64,000 nucleotides of DNA from IGN2 sp035478175. GTDB lineage: Bacteria > Bacteroidota > Ignavibacteria > Ignavibacteriales > Ignavibacteriaceae. Position numbers and translations under genes: made by a program. The DNA lies in the NCBI GenBank assembly GCA_035478175.1, contig DATIJX010000219.1:44946-108945 (forward strand), given 5' to 3'. Below are positions 34,502 to 41,124 of the stretch, piece by piece. The notes under the pieces were generated by a model, which did no database searches, was not told where the DNA came from, and worked only from the letters and a program-made list of their open reading frames with translations. Numbering within the stretch: position 1 is the first letter of the stretch; each line of letters starts with the position of its first letter.

Positions 34502-35470
34502 TTATTTCCAGATTTTTACTTCAAACACTCCATCAGATGTAGCAACACCGCGCATCATACTGGTAGTATTAAAAGGAAATTCAAAATTATAATTTTTATC
34601 TACTGCAATGATTCCGCCTGAGCCTTGCGGTAAAATTTTATAGATAACTTCATCAACTGCTTCTTTTAAAGATACTCCTTTAAATTCCATCAATGCAGAA
34701 ATCTGATAAGCAACAGTATTTTTAATAAACAGTTCACCATGCCCGGTAGCTGAAATTCCGCAGGTGTTATTGTTAGCATAGGTTCCTGCATTTATCAAGG
34801 GTGAATCGCCAACTCTTCCCGGCATTTTACCTGTCCTTCCACCTGTCGATGTTGCTGCGGCAATATTTCCGAATTGGTCAATTGCAGCACAGCCAACAGT
34901 TCCTTTTACATTTCTCGTCATTCTTTTTAATTCATTAAATCTATCGTGAACAAAGAAGTAAGAAGGATCAATTACTTCAACACCGAGCTGCATGCCAAGA
35001 TTATCAGCACCTTTGCCTGCAAAAAGAACGTGCTGAGTTTTTTCCATTACCATTCGTGCAAGTGAAATTGGATTTTTAATGATTGTTACACCAGTTATCG
35101 CACCAGATGATAAATCTCGTCCATCCATTATAGATGCATCAAGCTCATTTTTTCCTTCAGCAGTAAATACTGCTCCTCTTCCTGCATTGAACAATGAATC
35201 ATCCTCAAGAAATCTGACTACTTGCTCAACCGCATCAAGACTGCTTCCACCCTTTTCAAGAATTTCTTTACCAATGTTGAGTGCTTGAGTAAGCGAATTA
35301 AGATACGCTTGCTTTGAAGATTCTTCCATATTCGGATCCATTGATCCAGCACCACCATGAATTACAATTGTATATTTTCCATTTGGCTGCTGAGAAAAAA
35401 TCGTTTGGCAGAAAAAGAGTAAGATTAAGAGTAAGAAAATTTTTAATCTGCTTTTTGTAAGGATTTTCAT
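34502..35470 (-). CDS. Isoaspartyl peptidase / L-asparaginase, Ntn-hydrolase type
   Basis: A 322-residue precursor of the plant-type asparaginase family. It has a signal peptide (LKIFLLLILLFFCQTIFSQ), then HGGAGSMDP and GRGAVFTAEGKNELDASIMDG. The autocleavage site is GTVGCAAIDQFGN, where the threonine becomes the N-terminal nucleophile of the small subunit, followed by STGGRTGKMPGRVGDSP. Such enzymes remove beta-aspartyl residues from damaged peptides or hydrolyse asparagine; export here suggests a periplasmic role in peptide use. Confidence 0.93.
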   Translation of the reverse strand: MKILTKSRLKIFLLLILLFFCQTIFSQQPNGKYTIVIHGGAGSMDPNMEESSKQAYLNSLTQALNIGKEILEKGGSSLDAVEQVVRFLEDDSLFNAGRGAVFTAEGKNELDASIMDGRDLSSGAITGVTIIKNPISLARMVMEKTQHVLFAGKGADNLGMQLGVEVIDPSYFFVHDRFNELKRMTRNVKGTVGCAAIDQFGNIAAATSTGGRTGKMPGRVGDSPLINAGTYANNNTCGISATGHGELFIKNTVAYQISALMEFKGVSLKEAVDEVIYKILPQGSGGIIAVDKNYNFEFPFNTTSMMRGVATSDGVFEVKIWK

Positions 35471-35516
35471 AAAAATTTGTTTTAAGTTAGTAAAAAGAGA
35501 ACTTTTAAAAATTTAC

Positions 35517-36212
35517 ATGAACAACATAATAATCTTTCCGGTAATTTTCTTTTTTCTGCATACTTCGCCTGCTCTTCAGGTTACACCGATAGATTGGGAG
35601 TGTTGTGGTTTTTCAAAAGAAGCTGAAAAAGTTTTTTTTCAGGATGATTCCCTTAAGACTATTTACCTGATAAAACAAAGATGGCATACTGCAATTGTTT
35701 TCCATACTGAAGATGTGGATACAACAATTCTTCCAGAAGTAAAATATTTCAAGAAAGCTGAACTTATTGACATAGGCTGGGGCGATGAAGCTTTTTACCA
35801 GCATCCTGATTTTGATTGGGACTTAGCTTACCACGCACTCTTTCAAGCTACGCCAAGCACTCTGAGAGTTGAGGGAATTTACATTACAAAGCAGCAGTAT
35901 TTTGATATTTCTGAGATTGTAATTGAATTAAAAATTAACAATGAACAATTAAAAATTTTGCAGAGGTATATTTCAGAAACGGTTTGGCGTGATGAAAAGA
36001 ATGAAAACAAAATTTTAAGTACACAGTACCTGAATAGAGTTTATTTCTTTAAGGCAAATGGAAGTTATCATCTTTTTAACACCTGTAATACCTGGCTGGC
36101 AAGAGGATTAAAGCAGTCAGGATTTGAGATAAAAGATGACATAGTTCTTACCGAGCAGCTCTTTAATGAAGCGGCAAAAATCGGACGAGTGTTGAAAGCA
36201 AATTCACATTAA
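35517..36212 (+). CDS. DUF2459 (TIGR02117-like) family protein
   Basis: A 231-residue protein with an N-terminal hydrophobic signal segment (IIIFPVIFFFLHTSPAL). The family motifs IYLIKQRWHTAIVF and DIGWGDEAFYQ are present, as is HLFNTCNTWLARGLKQSGF near the C terminus, giving a conserved His-Cys pair. The family is found in many bacteria and has no established reaction, to my knowledge. It stands alone, divergent from the isoaspartyl peptidase and followed by a tandem-repeat region. Confidence 0.82.
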   Translation: MNNIIIFPVIFFFLHTSPALQVTPIDWECCGFSKEAEKVFFQDDSLKTIYLIKQRWHTAIVFHTEDVDTTILPEVKYFKKAELIDIGWGDEAFYQHPDFDWDLAYHALFQATPSTLRVEGIYITKQQYFDISEIVIELKINNEQLKILQRYISETVWRDEKNENKILSTQYLNRVYFFKANGSYHLFNTCNTWLARGLKQSGFEIKDDIVLTEQLFNEAAKIGRVLKANSH

Positions 36213-36214
36213 CT

Positions 36215-36580
36215 CAACGCTTAAACCTGCATCCGCATAGGTAACTTTTATAATCTTTTATAGCACTATCCTGCAGAGTGGACGCAGGAGGGAGCTACTT
36301 CCCATTAACCAATTATTTTCTATTTCAACGCTTAAACCTGCGTCCGCATAGGTAACTTTTATAATCTTTTATAGCACTATCCTCCAGCGTGGACGCAGGA
36401 GGGAGCTACTTCTCATTAACCAATTATTTTCTATTTTCAACGCTCAAGCCTGCGTCCGCATAGGTAACTTTTATAATCTTTTATAGCACTATCCTCCAGC
36501 GTGGACGCAGGAGGGAGCTACTTCCCATTAACCAATTATTTTCTGTTTTCAACGCTCAAGCCTGCGTCCTCGCAGGATTC
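36215..36580. repeat. Tandem repeat, three full copies of 111-112 bp plus a partial copy
   Basis: Copies begin at 36215, 36326, 36438 and 36550. The first three are nearly identical and each carries the inverted pair CCTGCGTCC/GGACGCAGG about 45 bases apart (the first copy has CCTGCATCC), with a further AT-rich self-complementary segment in between. The fourth copy is cut short, and the same arm closes at once as CCTGCG-TCCT-CGCAGG (36561-36576). There is no open reading frame. It fills the 409-base gap between the DUF2459 and DUF4476 genes. Confidence 0.9.
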
Positions 36581-36621
36581 ATAATATTTTAAATATGAAT
36601 CTTTGAAGTGACTATTCCCAA

Positions 36622-37170
36622 CTAATAACTGTTAATGATCTCCTGTGCTTTTTCTTTATCTGACGAATAGGTAAATGCTTTTATTATCTGGTGTGAATTA
36701 TATTTATCAACAACATTCGGATACAGATACTCAAGCGCTTTCAGCTTGCCATCTGAAAATGAAAACAGATCAATTACGATCACAACCTGGTTCACAGTGA
36801 AATAATTATATCTCGCTGATATCTGAACAACAGATAATTGGTTTTCCTGAAACGATTCATTTTTAATGCTGTTAACAAGACTGCTGAATTCCTCTTCACT
36901 GATTGGATACGGTCCTTCTTCTACTGGTATCGGGGGCGGCGGAAGTGGAATAGCAAGAAGCAGATTATAAGTTTCTATCAGAAGGTCTTTTGCCCTAACA
37001 TAATCGCGGTAACTCAGCTTTGTTAAATAATCCCGTTCAAGAAGTTCAAGATTATATGAAATCTTATCAACTATGCTTATCGGTCTGCCGCCCGGTCCGG
37101 TTTGATATAAGTTTTCAGTTTGCGCGAAAAGAGCTGAACTGAGTAGTAGAAAAATGATTATTGCCTTCAT
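36622..37170 (-). CDS. Secreted DUF4476-domain protein
   Basis: A 182-residue exported protein with a signal peptide (MKAIIIFLLLSSALFAQ). A proline run (PLPPPPIP) leads to a C-terminal domain from about residue 93 that matches DUF4476 in its pattern: FSSLVNSIKNESFQENQL, then NYFTVNQVVIVIDLFSF and LKALEYLYPNVVD. The domain is common in Bacteroidota surface proteins and its role is unknown. It appears monocistronic. Confidence 0.8.
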   Translation of the reverse strand: MKAIIIFLLLSSALFAQTENLYQTGPGGRPISIVDKISYNLELLERDYLTKLSYRDYVRAKDLLIETYNLLLAIPLPPPPIPVEEGPYPISEEEFSSLVNSIKNESFQENQLSVVQISARYNYFTVNQVVIVIDLFSFSDGKLKALEYLYPNVVDKYNSHQIIKAFTYSSDKEKAQEIINSY

Positions 37171-37256
37171 TAATTCTCCAATTTTTGTTTAATGTTCTGG
37201 TTGATAGCTATTGAAATTTTCTTCTTCGGGATTTATAGTGCAATGTGAAGGTGAAT

Positions 37257-37329
37257 GGGTATAATGGTATATGGTATAAGGGCTATTAAATTCCAACTTA
37301 TACCTCTATACCTTTATACCTCTATACCC
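37257..37329. repeat. Inverted repeat built of TATACC units
   Basis: The left arm starts GGGTATAATGGTATATGG and the right arm (37297-37329) holds four TATACC units about 10-11 bases apart; the two arms are largely complementary. It ends exactly at the stop codon of the S46 peptidase gene and may act as its terminator. Confidence 0.55.
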
Positions 37330-39467
37330 TATTGCTCAATACCTCTGCCATTTAATATCTCTTTAGCAAGACGTTCCGCTTTATAAAGATTGCTAATCGC
37401 TTCAATCATTCCTTCTGCACTTACACTTATTGTTCTGTTTGCTTCTGTTGTATAAATATATCTGCCGGAATGACTTTCCATATTTCCGTCGAATGCAAGG
37501 CCAACAACTTCTGCATTTGTGTTAAGAACAGGGCTGCCAGAATTGCCTCCTATTATATCGCAGGTGCTTGCAAAATTAAAAGATACTGATGGATCAAATT
37601 CTTCGGGTAAATTTTCCCAGTAATCAGGCAGGTTATATGGAAATTTTTTATCGAAGGAATAATAGCGATCAAGCGAACCATAAAATGTAGTTTTATAAGG
37701 TGCTTTTGTTCCGTTGTAATCGTAGCCCTTAATAATTCCATCAGAAATGCGAAGAGTACCAGTTGCATCAGGCGGAATTGCATCACCATAAACCTGATAC
37801 AATGCTTCTCCGAGAAGTTGATTATTTATTACATCTGCATCCTGGAGATTTTTGTTCTTAATTTCCATCTCCGAAAATCTATCCCTTGAACTCAGAACAA
37901 ATTTTATAAATGGATCATCTGAAGCAAGAATTTCATCGGCACTTGAATGAGCAAGAGCGATTACTTTTTCTTTCGAGGTAATTTCAGATTTAGCAAGAAG
38001 GTTATTAACTGCAGCAGTTCCTCTTTTACCATCAGTCATAATCTGCAGAGGTTTATCATCCTTAGGAAGATTATTCTGAAGAACATTTATCTGCAATAAA
38101 AGTTTTTTATCCTCAAGCTTCTTATTAAAGTTTGACGGGAAAATATTATCAATGTACTTATCCAGTTTTTCACCTTTAAAGTTTTCGCCTCGCTTATCTT
38201 CATCCAGCTTAAGCTGCTCCGCAAGATTTACCAGGTCTCTTGCAATCAATAAATACCTGGGCGAATATAGTAAACTGATACTAAGTGCAAATCTTTCTTT
38301 GGCAATAGTTGAAGCTTCTTTTCTGTTATCATCAATTTGCTTCCAGATACTACCATACTTCATTGTCAAATCCGGATCACAATAAATGTCATGGCTGAAT
38401 TTTTTCTCAAAATCTTTTTTCCTCGCCATGAAAAAAGGATCCTTCAATGCATTAAACGTTGATTCATACACTTTTAATCCGTTACCAACATTAAACAACG
38501 TTGCAACCAGCTTCATATCTTCTGCATTCGTTTCCTCCACGAGCTCTGAATAAATTTGATAAAGTTCCCTGCGCATCGGAGTTTGCAATCCAAACTGATA
38601 ATCACGTAAATATTCCAGTTGAGTAATTGTATAAAGTCTGTTTGTGCTGCCCGGATTACCAACCACAAAAACAGGCTGATCTTCGTAAATCGGTTCAGTG
38701 CTCCAGTTAAAATAATATTCAATTTTTATTGGTTTATCATTTTCATAAGCACGCAGGAAAGCACAATCAAAACCGTATCTTGGATAAGTAAAATTATCAT
38801 AGTCACCGCCGAGCTTGGAAACAATAAGTTCAGGTGCAAAAACTAATCTTATATCATTATATCTTTTATAACCATATAAAGAATATTTCCCGCCGTAATA
38901 AAGGGAGGTAACAGTCAATGTTAATTCAGGATGCTGCTGTGAAAATCTGTCTTTTATTTCTGCAATCTTTTTATTCCGTTCAGAAACTTTTTCTGATTCT
39001 GTTTCAGCAACAGCCATTGCAGATTTAATCTCTTCAGTAACATCTTCAATTATCATCAACTGATCCACAAACAGACCTGGTATTTTCAATTCCTGATCTT
39101 GCGACTCAGCATAGAATTTATATTTCAGTAAATCGATTTCATCAGTACTTAAATCTCTCAACAATCCCCTGATGCAATGATGGTTTGTCATTATCAGTCC
39201 ATCCTCTGATATAAACGATGCTGAACAGCCGTTACCAAATTTTAATGCGGATTTTTGAACTTTATCCAACCACTCCTTCGTTGGTCTGAAATTATAATTT
39301 TCTTCAAAGTAATCAAGAGGAGGATTTTCAAATGTCCACATCTTGCCCATATCAAACTTTTGAGCTTTGACTGTATCGAAATCAACTCCATAATAAAATG
39401 ATTGAGCGGTGAGGCTTAATTGAAGTATGAGTAAAAGACCGGCAATGATCAGAGTTTTATTTTTCAT
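37329..39467 (-). CDS. S46 family dipeptidyl peptidase, DPP7-like
   Basis: A 712-residue exported serine peptidase that removes dipeptides from peptide N termini. It has a signal peptide (LLLILQLSLTAQ). The catalytic histidine is in LIMTNHHC (H96/H97) and the serine in IGGNSGSPVLN (S643). Eighteen residues after the serine is glycine (FDGN, G661); in the characterised enzymes this position is Gly in DPP7 (hydrophobic P1) and Arg in DPP11 (acidic P1). Preference for hydrophobic residues is therefore predicted. The peptidase fits an organism that feeds on peptides. Confidence 0.92.
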   Translation of the reverse strand: MKNKTLIIAGLLLILQLSLTAQSFYYGVDFDTVKAQKFDMGKMWTFENPPLDYFEENYNFRPTKEWLDKVQKSALKFGNGCSASFISEDGLIMTNHHCIRGLLRDLSTDEIDLLKYKFYAESQDQELKIPGLFVDQLMIIEDVTEEIKSAMAVAETESEKVSERNKKIAEIKDRFSQQHPELTLTVTSLYYGGKYSLYGYKRYNDIRLVFAPELIVSKLGGDYDNFTYPRYGFDCAFLRAYENDKPIKIEYYFNWSTEPIYEDQPVFVVGNPGSTNRLYTITQLEYLRDYQFGLQTPMRRELYQIYSELVEETNAEDMKLVATLFNVGNGLKVYESTFNALKDPFFMARKKDFEKKFSHDIYCDPDLTMKYGSIWKQIDDNRKEASTIAKERFALSISLLYSPRYLLIARDLVNLAEQLKLDEDKRGENFKGEKLDKYIDNIFPSNFNKKLEDKKLLLQINVLQNNLPKDDKPLQIMTDGKRGTAAVNNLLAKSEITSKEKVIALAHSSADEILASDDPFIKFVLSSRDRFSEMEIKNKNLQDADVINNQLLGEALYQVYGDAIPPDATGTLRISDGIIKGYDYNGTKAPYKTTFYGSLDRYYSFDKKFPYNLPDYWENLPEEFDPSVSFNFASTCDIIGGNSGSPVLNTNAEVVGLAFDGNMESHSGRYIYTTEANRTISVSAEGMIEAISNLYKAERLAKEILNGRGIEQ

Positions 39468-39555
39468 TTTATTCTTCAGGTTTTTGAGAAATTAAGTTGC
39501 CAAGTAATTTTATATTGCCTATGTAAAATTATCAAAAACTTTAACCTATAGCATT

Positions 39556-40572
39556 ATGAGAAGAAAAACTTTCAGGATAAATAAAGCCGGCTCAATCAAC
39601 AATTTAAAGCTGAACGATGAAAATCTTCCGGAACCAAATGAGAATGAAGTTACAGTTGAAGTTAAAGCAATTGGATTAAACTTCGCCGATCTTTTTGCAA
39701 TTCAAGGATTATATAGTGCAACTCCGAAGGGCAGCTTTGTACCGGGTCTTGAATATTCAGGAGTAGTTTTGAAAACAGGAAGTGGCGTTAAAGAATTCAA
39801 AGTTGGCGATAAGATAATGGGGGCAATCAGGTTTGGGGCGTACACAACTCATCTGAATATTGACCCTCGTTACATATTGAAATTGCCAGAAGGCTGGACT
39901 TTTGAAGAAGGAGCATCATTCATTGTTCAGTCTTTAACGGCTTATTATTCTTTAGTTGAGCTCGGAAATATCAAACAGGATAATACTGTATTAATCCATA
40001 GTGCTGCCGGAGGAGTCGGAATTTACGCAAACCGAATTGCCAAAAAATTTAATGCGTTTACCATCGGTACAATCGGTTCGGAATCAAAAAGGAATTTTTT
40101 AATAAATGAAGGTTACGATGAGGTTATCGTCAGAGAAAATAATTTTAAAGAGCAATTGAGAAAAGCTCTTGTAGAAAGAAAGCTGAATCTTGTTCTTGAA
40201 TCAATCGGCGGAAAGATATTTGAAGAAAGTTTCAAAGCACTTGCACCATCTGGAAGAATAATGATTTACGGCGGTGCTCAGTTTATGTCGCGTTCATCCA
40301 GGCCAAACATTTTCAAGATAATTCCAAAATTTTTATTTCGACCAAAAGTTGACCCGCTCTCTCTTTCAAATGAAAACAAATCAATAATGGGTTTCAATCT
40401 TATTTACTTATGGGATAGGCCCGATGAGTTAAATAATATGGCAGAAGAAATTTTAAGGATGAATCTCAAACATCCGCATATCGGTAAAGTTTTTTCATTT
40501 GATAAGTTGGTTGATGCGTTGAAATATTTCCAGACGGGTAAGAGCATCGGGAAAGTTGTTGTGAAGTGGTAA
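39556..40572 (+). CDS. MDR-family zinc-free oxidoreductase (quinone oxidoreductase-like)
   Basis: A 338-residue medium-chain dehydrogenase/reductase. The N-terminal GroES-like domain has NFADLFAIQGLY and FVPGLEYSGVV; the nucleotide-binding domain has the HSAAGGVGIYANRIAKKF fingerprint, which fits NADPH-dependent quinone or enone reductases. The cysteine ligands of zinc-dependent alcohol dehydrogenases are not present. The substrate is unknown. The RAYT gene follows after 6 bases, probably because it inserted there. Confidence 0.9.
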   Translation: MRRKTFRINKAGSINNLKLNDENLPEPNENEVTVEVKAIGLNFADLFAIQGLYSATPKGSFVPGLEYSGVVLKTGSGVKEFKVGDKIMGAIRFGAYTTHLNIDPRYILKLPEGWTFEEGASFIVQSLTAYYSLVELGNIKQDNTVLIHSAAGGVGIYANRIAKKFNAFTIGTIGSESKRNFLINEGYDEVIVRENNFKEQLRKALVERKLNLVLESIGGKIFEESFKALAPSGRIMIYGGAQFMSRSSRPNIFKIIPKFLFRPKVDPLSLSNENKSIMGFNLIYLWDRPDELNNMAEEILRMNLKHPHIGKVFSFDKLVDALKYFQTGKSIGKVVVKW

Positions 40573-40578
40573 AGCAAT

Positions 40579-41124
40579 ATGCTTTATAAAAACAAATATC
40601 GAATTGAAACTGGCAGATTGAAAGAATGGGATTATTCAACACCCTGGTGGTATTATGTTACAATTTGTACAAAGAATTTCAAATGCTGGTTTGGTGAAAT
40701 CATAAACGGAAAAATGATTTTAAATAAGTTAGGAAAGATTGTTGAAGAAGAGTGGTTAAAAACAATGGAGATCAGAACCAACGTAGATTTAGATTATTAC
40801 GTTATAATGCCAAACCATTTTCATGGAAATTTGATATTATTGGATGTAGAGACGTCCCGATGGGACGTCTCGCAAACAAAGGAGACGGGTCATCGACCCG
40901 TCTCTACTCAATTAAAACCTAATTCACTTGGTTCAATAATCGGACAATTTAAATCAGTGTGTACAAAAAGAATTCACAAACTCGGCTTTACCGATTTTCA
41001 ATGGCAGCCTAGATTCTATGACCATATTATTCGGAATGAAGCTGACTTGAGACGCATAAGAACATATATTCAAAACAATCCACTGAAATGGGAATTGGAC
41101 GAGTATTTTAAAAAGAGAAGTTAA
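40579..41124 (+). CDS. REP-associated tyrosine transposase (RAYT, Y1_Tnp family)
   Basis: A 181-residue HUH-type single-strand nuclease. The HUH motif is MPNHFHG (H80, H82) and the C-terminal motif TYIQNNPLKW (Y163) contains a candidate catalytic tyrosine. The N terminus (GRLKEWDYSTPWWYYVTICTK) is typical of RAYTs found once or a few times per genome near palindromic repeats. A 62-base doublet of palindromes (40846-40907) is translated in frame at about residues 90-110, between the HUH motif and the rest of the domain. It overlaps the 3' end of uvrA by 4 bases. There are no terminal repeats marking it as a mobile unit by itself. Confidence 0.88.
   Translation: MLYKNKYRIETGRLKEWDYSTPWWYYVTICTKNFKCWFGEIINGKMILNKLGKIVEEEWLKTMEIRTNVDLDYYVIMPNHFHGNLILLDVETSRWDVSQTKETGHRPVSTQLKPNSLGSIIGQFKSVCTKRIHKLGFTDFQWQPRFYDHIIRNEADLRRIRTYIQNNPLKWELDEYFKKRS
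40846..40907. repeat. Palindrome doublet with GTAG...CTAC ends inside the RAYT gene
   Basis: Two hairpins stand side by side: 40849-40871 (10-bp arms GAGACGTCCC/GGGACGTCTC) and 40882-40904 (10-bp arms GAGACGGGTC/GACCCGTCTC). The outer ends are GTAGAGAC and GTCTCTAC, the same ends as at 19355. The inner ends have lost the CTAC and GTAG parts. The stretch is translated in frame. Confidence 0.85.

Noticed and set aside
36215..36580. Possible CRISPR array
   Set aside because: The repeated unit is 111-112 bp and nearly identical throughout. There are no short repeats with unique spacers and no cas genes.
40579..41124. Insertion sequence of the IS200/IS605 type
   Set aside because: The protein belongs to the related Y1_Tnp family but its length and N terminus fit single-copy RAYTs; no TnpB and no left and right hairpin ends bound the gene.
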